DNA of 64,000 nt from Volvox africanus (Eukaryota; Chlorophyta; Chlorophyceae; Chlamydomonadales; Volvocaceae), in contig BSDZ01000027.1 in NCBI GenBank assembly GCA_030268105.1, positions 1,207,501-1,271,500 on the forward strand, given 5' to 3'. Numbering within the stretch: the stretch's first letter is position 1; every line of letters starts with the position of its first letter. The notes below the pieces were generated by a model. It was not told where the DNA came from. It did no database searches and saw nothing but the letters and a program-made list of their open reading frames with translations. Both the position numbers and the translations under genes were made by a program. Positions 54,092 to 64,000 of the stretch are shown here, piece by piece.

Positions 54092-55295
54092 ATGCTTGTC
54101 CAATCAGGCCATGCTACGAAACACAAGTTGCTGTTGTCGCCCGAATCACTTTCCTGGGACCCGGGGCGAGTCCATTCTGTGCCAAGCACCCATCGCCGAA
54201 AGCATGTCGAAGCAAAGCGTCGCGGTGGCCGGCCACAATGTAGCTCATCCCCCCAACAATGGAGGTCTGTCTCGACTCATCACCCCGGCCCATCCAGGTA
54301 AGATTTGGCCTGGATGAGGCTTAATCTGAATCCAACACTGTATCCTTGCCAACTAGCAAAACCTCACAATCCCCAATGAATGGTACATGGTAGGTTCCCC
54401 GCATGCCCGAGGGAACCTACGCAAACGCCCGATTGCTGTAATCTAAACCTTTGGCTGAGCTCCTACAAGCGATCTCCCTCTGATGGTACCCCGCATCTTA
54501 TTTGCATGCGGGGTTCTAATGGCAATTGGGTTCTAAGGGCTTTACAGAAAGTTACTAAACCAGGTGAAATCTCTAAGCCAAGTTGCATTCAATATTCTTT
54601 TATGTTCCCATCTCTGGCGCGCACTTCCTTCAATTTGTTCATCGTTTGTCATATCGGGACCAAATGTCAGGAAGCCGCCAGGATCCCGTCTGGGCGACGG
54701 CCCACCGACTCCGCCACTATTGAGCGCTGCGGTCTGGGCCCTACCTGCCTTGGTGGCCTTCAACCTGCTGCGCTCCCTCGTGCTGATGTGGGTCAACGGC
54801 CAGCGGCGGAGCTCCCGCCTCCGCCAGGCCAGCGGATCAGCAGCATTAGCGGCGGAACCGACAGCAGTACGGACTTCCCGCAGCGGCCAACAGCCACCCG
54901 CGGAGTCACCATCGTCACCCGTAGCGACGGTCAGCGCCGGGGCGATAGCTCCCCCTGCTGTAGCGGAATTGGGGAACGGAGCCGGAAGTTCTAGGTCAGC
55001 TGCAGTGGGCGAGGTGGCCACAACCCAGCCAATTGCAATCCGGGAGGCTGCAGTCGCAGCAGCATCAGAAAGCGCCTGGCGGAGCCTGGCTTCGGAAGCC
55101 GAAGAGGGGCTTTCCGGGCCGCAGCCCCCGACCGTAGCAGCGGCGGAGCGTTCAGCTGTAGCAGCCGCAGCGGGGCTGGCGGGGCCGCCCATCCCCCCGG
55201 GCGAATCTGAGGGGAGTGCTCGTCAGGGAAATGACTCGGCCCAGATTGCCGGCTATCAGATGCGGCCGCGGGGCAGCAAGGTACGGCGGACGTAG
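54092..55295 (+). CDS. Unrecognised protein with one membrane segment and Ala-rich tail
   Basis: Two-exon model: 54092-54297 and 54671-55295 (TAG), phase-consistent, 276 aa. The N-terminal ~70 residues are Ser/His/Arg-rich and could be a targeting region. The second exon begins KPPGSRLGDGPPTPP, then a hydrophobic segment AVWALPALVAFNLLRSLVLM (a probable membrane helix) followed by VNGQRRSSRLRQ and a ~180-residue Ala/Ser/Pro-rich, presumably disordered tail. I do not recognise a family. The start is uncertain: an upstream exon in 53.7-54.0 kb is possible. The stop codon falls at the start of a 41-bp tandem duplication. Confidence 0.42.
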
Positions 55296-55375
55296 AATTT
55301 AGAGGCCCGTGGGTCAATGGAAGCCACGACGGACAGAATTTAGAGGCCCGTGGGTCAATGGAAGCCACGACGGAC
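55294..55375. repeat. 41-bp perfect tandem duplication
   Basis: Copies at 55294-55334 and 55335-55375, each beginning AGAATTTAGAGGCCCGTGGG and containing a GGCCCGTGGGTC relative of the dispersed palindrome. Confidence 0.95.
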
Positions 55376-55796
55376 TCCTGACGTCCGGAGACAAGTTAGG
55401 TTTTCGCTGTGTGACCAGCACGGGACGCGTCAGTGGTGGTGGGAGGTGTGTTTCTTTAAACTTCAAAGGACCCCTTCATAAGGAACGTGTTTGACCCCGG
55501 TGGTTGCTTCAGCGAATTGGCGTTGTGCCGGTGCCGGTCTGGGCCTGATTCCGGACCCGGCACTGACCCCATCGTCCCACTGACCTTTCATCGTCCAAAA
55601 GCCCTCTGAATGTGACTTTACACAGGCGGTCTTCTGACGTTTCCTAGGTGACGTGAACAAAACTTATGTAAATGTAAAAGTTATTTCTAAATGTAATGAC
55701 AATTTTGCGAACTATTTTTTAGATAGTATACTATTTAATTATTATTTAATTATTATCTCGCTGACTTTCCTCGTTGCCGCCCATTGGGACTCCAAG
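55296..55796. other. Short spacer between the 54-kb gene and the BLUF-like gene
   Basis: 3' flank of one gene and presumed 5' region of the next on the same strand. The last part (about 55670-55760) is strongly AT-rich. No start exon for the following gene was identified with confidence. Confidence 0.4.
55667..55677 (+). terminator. Two candidate TGTAA poly(A) signals
   Basis: TGTAA at 55667 and 55673, about 370 bp past the stop of the 54-kb gene. They could end that transcript, although the next gene's first exon is close by. Confidence 0.35.
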
Positions 55797-58700
55797 TCGA
55801 ATAGCAACCTCGGTCGGGTAGTCATCTGTGCCACGCTGGAACTGGATTCGGAGGGACATGCAACCGGATTCGGATCTGGATCTGGATTTGGATCTGTAAT
55901 GGCAGATTTGGCCCCGTGGGGAAGCGTTGAATGGCACAGACGTGAGTACGATGCGATGCGATGCGATGCCGGGATGGGGGTGGGGGTGGGAAGAGAAATG
56001 CCGAAGGTTTGTTCTCGTTGGTATGCACTTTTGCCTGCCTGTGCTCTTCATACATAAGACATAAGGATGTGTCCCTGTTGTGGTGCAATATTGTTATAAG
56101 ATCCTGCGGCACTAGTAATATGCTTCATATACTGTGGCACAAGCTTGCAATGGTGTTATGTTAGTCCAGGAAAACCTCCATGCCAAACCCAAACCTGTAT
56201 TGATTCCTGGTTTCCTGGTTTTGTACATAACGCGGTTTCGTTTCACGTTGCTTCTGTTTCAAATCTTCTTTCTCAAACGTATTTTGGTTCACCTAATGGG
56301 CCATGAGATGAAGGCTGGCTCTTTGTGACCTTAGAAAGAATCCGGTATTTGCTTGTTCGAATCAATCGACACAGGCTTCTGGGAGCCGCTCCTCAACAAG
56401 TACGCAGACTCACCAGCGGACAGGGTGACGGGGCTGCTGGTATTGTACGGCAGATCTGTTCTACACATCTTGGAGGTGCGGCATGAAACTCAAAAGATTT
56501 GCAGGGTGAAGGAATGGAAATTCCGGGGCACGTGCTGTTTTGTGGCGTTGTCGTACAATGCCATGTCATACGTTTATGTATAGTACTTATAGTATAGCCC
56601 GGACATAAGTTTATACCTTGAGGTCAGGGATATTCCCTTGTTGCATACGTTCGTACTTCATACTTCGTACTGACAACTCATGAAGAACATCCGGAAGGCC
56701 TTCGCATCTGTTCCTCATGCCAGCTTTCCGGGTGCTACTGGATTCTGCTCTTGCCACGCCTTGCCGTAGTCAAAAATATTCGTTCCGTACACTGTACGAC
56801 CTGCCGTAGGGTGACAACAACCAACTGTTTGCGCTGCTACGGGAGCTGCGCCAGGATGGCGTGGGAGTGCACCGGCTGCAGGAGATCAGGGTAAGGGATG
56901 CGTGTGTTAAGTCGTCCGTCACTGAGCCATGCCACCTGTCGTGGGGTTTCCTTCACTGCTGGAATGGTGGACTAGGACGGATGAGTTCCATGTGACCCGT
57001 GGGTCTTTTCTCAAGACTACCTTGCATCCTAAGAGCTTGCGCCCAATGGCGAGATGCAATCTATGACAGGAAAAGCCATCGCTCAATTGCAAGCCCCCCT
57101 GGGCATCTGAGACCCGTGTGTATTTATGTCTAGGTATGGGAAGGAGGTGTTTTTTTTTCGGATTTCCGCACGAAGTACTGAACGCATGTTGTCATGGGTC
57201 TGACAACAACATCCTTGTGTGGGACGCAAAGACGCAGGTGCTCGAGACATTCTACGAGATTGCGAGGTCCCTTAGGGTTTAGAAGGAGAACCTGATTACC
57301 CACCAGTGTCGTACACCTTGACAACCGTCATTCAAGTGATTTTGCGCATAGCGCAGCTGTGGCATGTTAACTGCTTCCGTACCCCCGGCCCAATACACGC
57401 ACACACCACCACCATTATCACCACCATCACCATGCCACCAGGTGCCCTGCTACATCTTGGATCTCCGAGAGCGTCTCTTCGACTCCTGGCAGTGCGCAAC
57501 AGCCGTACAGAGACACATGGGTCGCCACCGCCTCACCCGCGCAGCGTTCAAGGCACCAGTCGCCGCCGCAATCGCTGGGGCGATGACGGGGGGAACCGGC
57601 ATCCATGCGGCTGCCACGAAGGCCTCAGGGCCGGGTGGGCCCCTGCCACCCCTGGCAGGTCCAGTCGGTGAAGGGAGTTCTGAGACGGCTGCGGAGTCCG
57701 GGGTTGCAGCTTCCCCTGAGCATCAGTGAGTGCGGATTGTTCACCGTTCCCGACCCTCTTGTGGGAGGGATACGAAAATTAAAGAATGCGGATCCGGTTG
57801 CAGGAATTGTGGGGAAGTGACTGTCAATGTGCAGTAATGCGATAAGAAGCAGGACAAGAGACCGTTGGAAGCCGTCGTTGTAGCAATTCTAGTGTTACTG
57901 GTATTAGTTGTCATAGTTGTTATTATTGTTGTTGGATTTGAGTTTGTAATTGTAACTGTAGTTGTAGTCGTGGGCTAAGGGATGGGGTTTAGGGCGTAAA
58001 GTTGGGCATTGTTAGGGCATAAAGGCATGTGAGTCACGCAGGCGAAAACTCTCACTGGTCGTTCACCGGCACGCCACAGGTTGGTCACTCGCATCCACCA
58101 GCTGGAGTTATTCATCAAGTTTGTGGGCCCCAAGCTGTCCGCACTGGCGGGTCCGGTAAGCGGTTGCTACTGCTACTGCAGCTGTCACTAAGCTAGTGTT
58201 ATTGGTGTTAATTTATAGGACGCAAGACGCAAGAAAGGCGGAACCTCTGACAAAATGTGACACAACCGTACGCTTACATAAAAATTATATACACCCAGAT
58301 TACCCGTGTCGCAGACGTCCGGGTGATTTACTACGGGCCGATGGATCCTTCCTCACATTTCGTCATTGTGGTGTTGGCGATCTCCCTTATTTGCGTGGAG
58401 CTGCAGGAAGCCCGCAGCCAAGCGCTCCAAAACCTCTACAGCTACGAAACCACCACGCCGCCGGAGGACGTGGTGGGGGCCCTGGCGACTGACCCGGTGG
58501 GCGGCGGATGCACGTGTGTGTGTATGTGTTGTTTGTGTGTGTATGTGTTCGTGAGATGTGTGCGTTAGACGCCGTACAAAGCCTTGGGCACAATATTCTG
58601 TATGAACGATGTGTTTAAATTACCGTGAAAGACCTGTTAAGAATCTCTCGTACCTCTCTCGTACCTTTGCATGCATGCGTGGGGGGTACCCGTGCTGCCA

Positions 58701-59782
58701 AGGTGACCGTATATTTCCTCACCCTTGCCATGCTGCCATCCCACGCAGCTGGCTCCGGAGCTGCATGAATTCGTGACTACCTTCGACGCCGACTACCACC
58801 GCTACGTATCTCTGATGGCTTTGGTGGCGCAGCTTGAGGAGGAGATGGAGGACGAGGCCGCGGTGACGGCTGCGGGAGGGCGGGCCCGCTTGGCGGCACG
58901 AGCATCCTCCTTAATTGGGGAGGTTAGCCACCTGGCTCGATTTTATGAGGAGCATGTCCGGCGAGACGTCAGGGTGAGGTGAAGGAGAAGACGCAGCGGA
59001 GGGAGGAACCTTGCCATGGCTCCAGGAGGAGGAAGAAATGGAAAAAAACGACCCATATCGTGACCGGAAGCCCCGGTTGCCCACGGATGGGCTGGTGTGA
59101 GGGAGATGGGGTATCGTGCCCTGCCCCGTTCTGCATAGCCAATGCCGGTTGCTGCCTGATTATTTCTTACATGGCGTTGCTGGTTTCCGAACTTGCTAGA
59201 ACACGAGCGAATACGAACTGAATGCACATCAAAACACCATAACAGATCAGGGTGATGCATGTTCGCATGGACAGTTATTCTCGGTCTCTCTTTGGCGCTC
59301 TGGCGCCGCTACGTCTCTCAGCACTAAGGTATAGTTAATTGCGTAGTAGAATGCTCACAGGAGTGGCTCCGCTCAATCCATTTGGGTGGTCCCCATGCAG
59401 TTCTATTGATGCGTGCATCGTCTCCAGCACGGGTGCCGGGTTGATTTATGTGCCTGGGTCGTCCCACTGTCGTGTCACCGGCCCTGGACTCCTGGTTTTA
59501 ACTTCTGGGGATGCTTACTACGAATGCGGTTTGGGGATCCCATTCCAGGATTTCACGTTTTTTATTAACCTTATTATCATCATTATCATCATTATCAATA
59601 TGGTTTTGGGTAAATTTCTTAATGGATAACTCATATCCCAAAAATACTCGCAACCCAAATGGGATTTCTTGCAGGAAGCTCTTGCGCAGCGAGAGGAGGA
59701 ACGTCGGAGCAGGGGGTTGGACGAGGTGACGCGGCGGCTGTCGCAGGGAATGAGACTGCGTGTGCTCGAAGGTGCCCCCTAA
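55797..59782 (+). CDS. BLUF-like / TEX47-like domain protein with helical tail
   Basis: Exons: ~55797-55941 (start unclear), 56375-56475, 56810-56890, 57442-57725, 58080-58155, 58407-58496, 58749-58973, 59675-59782 (TAA); phases agree from the first donor on. The N-terminal half has an alternating beta/alpha pattern: RVVICATLELDSEG, FWEPLLNKYADS, VTGLLVLYGRSVLHILEG, NNQLFALLRELRQDG, VPCYILDLRERLFDSWQ. This matches the BLUF (blue-light sensor) fold as found in TEX47. The position normally Gln in LQ.LEG is His, so flavin photochemistry is doubtful. The tail holds a Gly/Ala linker, then helices (IHQLELFIKFVGPKL, LVAQLEEEMEDE, REEERRSRGLDEVTRRL). The first in-frame ATG, 55898, would remove the first strand, so an upstream exon is probable. 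TEX47 is testis-expressed; a ciliary link is inference. Confidence 0.6.
56994..57005. repeat. GACCCNNGGGTC palindrome
   Basis: GACCCGTGGGTC in an intron of the BLUF-like gene. Confidence 0.9.
57187..57238 (+). pseudogene. WD40-like orphan exon in an intron
   Basis: Within the intron 56891-57441 the plus strand reads CHGSDNNILVWDAKTQ, which matches the end of a WD40 repeat (GSDxxIxVWD) and is followed by a possible GT donor. It is not needed for the BLUF-like gene and has no WD40 neighbours, so it looks like a stray remnant or chance match. Confidence 0.22.
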
Positions 59783-61833
59783 GCGGCTCCTTAAACAGGA
59801 AACGTTACGGAAGTGTTCAGGCAATCCTTTAAGCTATTCTCGCTTGCCTGTCTCGCTATCAGCATGCGTGCCTGCATGTGGCCGAGTTCGGGATTGCATG
59901 AGGGGTTTCGAAGTTAGCAACCGCTGCCTATACGAAGTATCATAAAACCAAATCGATGAACGCCGTTTGCGCGTTTACAAGACCTGGCAAGACCCATGCT
60001 CTTCGTGCGGTGCTCTTAAAACCCATCAGACGTTTGTTCCTTCCTTTGCCTGCGGCAAAGGGTATTACGGAGGCACACGGGACCATGTGGCCCCCGGAAT
60101 GTGCACAGTTAAAGACCAGAGCATCTCTTCTGTTAAGAAGTGGGTAGCAAGTAGAGCAACTGACAGTGCAGGGGTGGTTTCCTGTGGACGGTTTTATAGC
60201 CAAGCCGGAAACAGAAGTAAATTTTATCAGAATTTAGGAGGGGTCGTATGTACTTGAATGCCTTAAGTCAGATATGGTTTACAGATGCAGAATGCGCGGA
60301 CTGAGAAATTTTAAGGCTTTTGTAGTTAAGGGAATATCTTCAACATGACTGTTGGATGCATTAATGAGATTGGGAGCTATTCGACAACTTCAGGATGGCC
60401 GAACGTGGCTCCCGTACGCCATGATCCTCGTTTTTCGTCCATCGTATGTCCTTAGAGTGAAGACCTAACCCATTATTTAGTATTTCATATCTGCAAATCA
60501 TTTCTCCCTTGGCTTCTAGTTTTGCAACATCATATAAAGTGCTCTTGGTTCTTAACTAAACCATTTCACCCAAGGCGGCCAGGTTTCGTAGGGGTAAGGG
60601 CTCCAGCGTTTTAAAAATATTTATTTATTGCCAAAAGATGTTAACGTTTTGACTTTTTTAGCTTCACGTCGTTTCCATACCCTTGTAGGATAGTCCTGCA
60701 CATCGGCTCGGGCCGGTGTCGCCGAAGCCATTGCCAAGGCGTCCCTGCTGTATTTTCAGGCTTAAGGTGAGGCATCCGTAGCATACCCTCTCGTCCGGCG
60801 CAGCGTAAGCCATCTATACGGGCAGTCGGTGGCATCCTACCTTGAGCACAGACGAATTTGGCGCCTATAATATGACGAACGTGAGGAGGCTGGATATCAG
60901 TTGCTGTGCCTAGGAAATGGGCTATCTTCTTTGATCAAAGCTGAAGCTGATGACTCCAATTGACACCCTAAAGATACATCGAACACTACGTCAAAGAACC
61001 TTCTGAACAATATTTGTTCTCCATGTATGAGAAGACTGGTTTTATCCTCACAATCTTATATCGGGATACGCACTGATGCTCGTCGTGGCCCACCATCATG
61101 TATCAACTTGTGGCTTGGAGTAATGCTTGGAGCGCTCATGCGGTACAGTTGCCACAGAGCACATTTTAGTGGCTCTATATGAAATAGAGTCTTCCCACAG
61201 TCTGCCATCGAGCAAAATGGCAAGATAGGTAGACATGTTTCAATTGCTAAAAGAGGTGGTTTTCTTCTTTCAGGATTCTGGTTGGTCTGGTTTTATATTT
61301 TTCAAATGCATTTGGTTTGCGCTGTAGGAAATGATAGAGCGGCCCAATAATATGGTCGCAGCTAATACCACATGGCGGGGTTGCGCGTTGTGCGTGCACT
61401 CCTTTGGCGATGGTCCGTTGGGGTGTTTGGCGCCATGGATTACCTCAGGGTACGCTATGTGTGTACACTCCTTGCGCTATCAGACTGATCTGGGCCTGCC
61501 AAGCGCTTGCGCGTGGGTGCAATTTGCCAACTTCAAAATTAGCCAGCACTCATAGCCAGCACCCTCGGTACGATGTCGCTGCCATTTCCTGTGCGGAAGT
61601 GCGGCGACTTATCGTACGCCCTCACCGTACAAGGCGCTATAAGTACCATGCATCTCCATACAGCTGGCGGGAGCTTGCGTGGTTATCTGGTTATCTTCCC
61701 ACTTGCCCTTTCCGCCCTGCCCCGCTGTTCACGCAGAGTAGTGCCAGCGCGCTAGACCGCCTGACCTGATACAGCCCATCACCACAAGGTTCCGACCCAG
61801 ATCCTGATCCTGATCCAGACCAGCTTATTCATC
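59783..61833. other. Spacer before the last gene
   Basis: 3' flank of the BLUF-like gene followed by mostly featureless AT-rich sequence. One 105-codon Cys-rich open frame (59952-60257, plus) is listed separately. Short open frames at 60835-60641 (minus) and 61331-61555 (plus) have no family or splice support. Confidence 0.5.
59952..60257 (+). CDS. Possible Cys-rich ORF fragment, unknown
   Basis: Open from just after a TAA to TGA at 60255-60257. It reads KTWQDPCSSCGALKTHQTF, then ACGKGYYGG and APGMCTVKDQ, with further Cys near the end. The CxxC...H...C...C spacing is zinc-ribbon-like. There is no ATG at the beginning of the coding-like part, so it may be an exon or a remnant. Codon composition is less GC-rich than in neighbouring genes. 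Function unknown; chance ORF is possible. Confidence 0.22.
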   Translation: MDERRLRVYKTWQDPCSSCGALKTHQTFVPSFACGKGYYGGTRDHVAPGMCTVKDQSISSVKKWVASRATDSAGVVSCGRFYSQAGNRSKFYQNLGGVVCT

Positions 61834-64000
61834 ATGAATGAACAAGACTTCCTTTCTGCGACGGTGGACATGGAGGACACGGCCCTTTGGGACGTCCGTC
61901 GCATCGCACTGCAGGCCGCACGCCGCGACGATGCCACGCCCGTGCGTTACTTCGAGGATGCCGTCACGGAGAACCTGCGGTTGCTGCACCGTTTGTCCCA
62001 AGAGAGCCTCTGGGATGAGCTCCAGAAGCACGAGCTGGGCAAACGCACGCTGCGGGCCCTGGCGGCGGAATATAAGCCTGCACGAATGGTCGCGTTCGAG
62101 CCGGACGACCTGCGCAAGGCGAGCATCCGATTTTGGGAGGCCCTGCGGACCGAGGATGAGGGCGTACGGGAGGCCCTGGCAGCGTACGATTACGGCGCGG
62201 TGGTGGAGCAGCTGGCGAAGCTGAGCGTCACGCTGGACCGGGAGGTGCTCAGGCGGCTGGTGTATATCAACTGCCCGCGGCAGAACGTGGTTGAGGAGGT
62301 GGTTGGGACAATCCAGCTTTGCACCACCAACGAACTTAAGGTGCGGTGTTGAATTTGAAGTTACCGAAGGAGCAAAACGGACGAAAGCGTCGGATGGTGA
62401 TGGGGGTGCGGGATTTAGGATTTCGGTGAAGAGGCCGCCAGGGTTAAGTTAGGGGCGGTCGGTCGGTGGATAGCGGACCAACTCTGGATTGATGTATGCC
62501 GAATGCACATGATGTTGCGCTGTTCACAAGACGTTGCAGCAGGGAATTCATAGGGTTCAAGGACTGGAGAGGGCAGATGGCTCGTCAGAAGGGAGGGGTT
62601 AACGAGAGGAAGCTATGTCAAATTTCACGTTTGCCGACCGAGTGTGGTGGACACCACAAGGAGGGTTGGCTCTCCCAGCTATGTTACGCCTGATGCCCTG
62701 TCCTGCCTGTTAAATCGCCTCTGGTCAAATCCCTTTCTAAATGGTCACCCTGGCACGTGCTGCATTTTTTCCTTGACTACGCGTATCAGATGCTGGCAAG
62801 CAAACTTTTTGACCGGCTGGATAAGACGGGTTCCCTGAGCGACGAGAACCGAGAGATGGGCAAGAAGCTGCCGCACTGCAAGAGCAAGGAGGATTTGCGT
62901 GTGGCGGTGCGGGATTTGCTGCGGATTTTCAAGCGCAAGCCGGTGAGTAGGAGTGAGGTATAGAGAAAGAGCTAGCACGGTCTTCAAGAGACAGGCTTTC
63001 ACATCGGGGAGGGAATTTAATTCGCTTTCAAAACTGTATGCCTTGCAATACGGAAACCGTCGTGCCTCTTCCAGGCTGATGGCGGATGCCGGATGGCGTC
63101 GTGGCGGGTATTCTGTCGTGTGCAGCGCTGAGTATTTAATAATCTTGATACGCCCCGAAAATAACAGAAATGCGTCAAGTAAGAAGAAGAAAGCAAGTAG
63201 TGTTCTGCGTGTGTATAAGAACTGAGTCGCGAGCAAATGTCCGTTGAAGTAAGCTTTGTGTATGTGTGGTGCTGGCTGCCTACGTGCACACACACCCCAC
63301 CCATCATCACACCAAATAACAACGTCGGCGCCCTAGCTTTGCAGCTAACGAAGCCCTCACTCCGGTGCGAAGTGCCTTAATCTCTTTTGCAATCCGACAC
63401 AGAACAAAGGAAAAGTATAGTTCTTTATACCAAGCTTTTTTCTTCTCCCGTGCAGCCGCCCGATGAACCAAGTCCGCCTTCCAACATCATCGGCCCATCT
63501 GTCGCCACCGTCACGGTGTCGTACAAGGGCCAGCAGCGTCAAGTGGCTGCAGTGGTGCGCATCGAGCGACTGGATAAGATCTTTCCCGAGGAGCCAAAGG
63601 TACGATAGTGGTCGGGGTAAAGGACACACCTATAATGTTGGAAGATTGGGATTGTTTGCGGCCAGCTAACGGCGTTCGCCATCCCGTGCCCCGTTGGATT
63701 AAATCCTCGACTAGTTTAAGGACAAATGTGTTGTATGGTATGGATTGGTCGAAAAATGGAGAGCGAAAAAGGGTCAAGGATTGGCTAGGATCTGGCATGA
63801 AGCCATCCTCCTGATGCGCTTGGGGAGAGGCTTGCAGGAGGTTCCGTGTAGAAGGATCTGGTGGCTGATGGCGGTTCTGCGCCATTGTGGATCTATGTAG
63901 GTGGAGGTGGCGCCGCCACCATTGCCTCGGCCTCCATCACCGCGTCCCTCGGAGCCAGTCGATGCCCAGGCCAAGGCCCAGGCCGGTGCGGATGAGGGTG
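61834..64000 (+). CDS. Unrecognised helical protein (3' truncated by window)
   Basis: Exons: 61834-62340, 62790-62942, 63456-63599, 63901 to beyond the window; phases agree, ~301 residues visible. The first exon is a long, highly charged helical domain (residues 1-169) with LWDVRRIALQAARRDD, SLWDELQKHELGKRTLRALA and LDREVLRRLVYINCPRQN. Residues 170-220 (LASKLFDRLDKTGSLSDENR) continue the helices, resembling an EF-hand-like DKTGSLSDEN segment by pattern only. A short beta-like segment (ATVTVSYKGQQRQVAAVVRI) and a Pro-rich stretch (VEVAPPPLPRPPSPRPSEP) follow. I do not recognise the family. The ATG at 61834 follows non-coding sequence and begins the open frame. Confidence 0.7.

Noticed and set aside
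54542..55368. Minus-strand open frames of 216 and 125 codons
   Set aside because: Antisense shadows of the GC-rich Ala/Ser tail of the plus-strand gene; no motif, and the plus model has phase-consistent splicing.

Overview
This window is nuclear DNA from a green alga, most likely a volvocine chlamydomonadalean such as Volvox or a close relative. The evidence is GT-AG introns (plus one clear GC-AG intron) in every gene, short exons that join with consistent codon phase, many simple repeats and (CA)n, (GA)n and CCGTAC-rich introns, TGTAA-type candidate poly(A) signals, and a gene set that mixes ciliary, plastid and mitochondrial functions. The species call is inference; no rRNA or organelle marker is present. 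Exons were built by hand from splice sites, codon phase and family resemblance.

Layout: (1) 795-12288 (+), the 3' part of a large protein made of about ten PLAT/LH2 domains, LOXHD1-like. (2) 14043-18735 (+), an Ala/Gln-rich protein with helical repeats resembling OPR/FASTK-type RNA-binding proteins. (3) 24957-19983 (-), a BAHD-family acyltransferase whose third intron holds a ~470 bp GATGGT/GAT microsatellite. (4) 28763-26163 (-), a probably mitochondrial elongation factor Ts, divergent from (5) 29017-31205 (+), deoxyhypusine hydroxylase. (6) 34087-33003 (-), a TMEM17-like ciliary transition-zone protein, divergent from (7) 34588-39591 (+), an organophosphate:phosphate antiporter (GlpT/UhpC type) with a plastid-like N terminus. 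(8) 39592-44229, a gene-poor gap with decayed coding-like sequence and one copy of an ~82 bp dispersed repeat. (9) 48962-44230 (-), the plastid RNA-binding protein CSP41b. (10) 53306-49217 (-), a ketopantoate-reductase-like oxidoreductase with an organelle-like leader. (11) 54092-55295 (+), an unrecognised one-membrane-segment protein. (12) ~55797-59782 (+), a BLUF-like/TEX47-like domain followed by a helical tail. (13) 59783-61833, mostly featureless, with one Cys-rich ORF. (14) 61834 to the window end (+), an unrecognised helical protein, truncated by the edge.

The genes do not form a pathway. They are independent transcription units in convergent and divergent pairs. The strongest unexplained signals are a dispersed 12-bp palindrome, GACCCNNGGGTC, found in exons, introns and spacers from 14 kb onward; an AT-rich insertion with direct repeats in a CSP41b intron; an ~82 bp dispersed repeat with a conserved hairpin; and the BLUF-like domain whose flavin-contacting Gln position is His.
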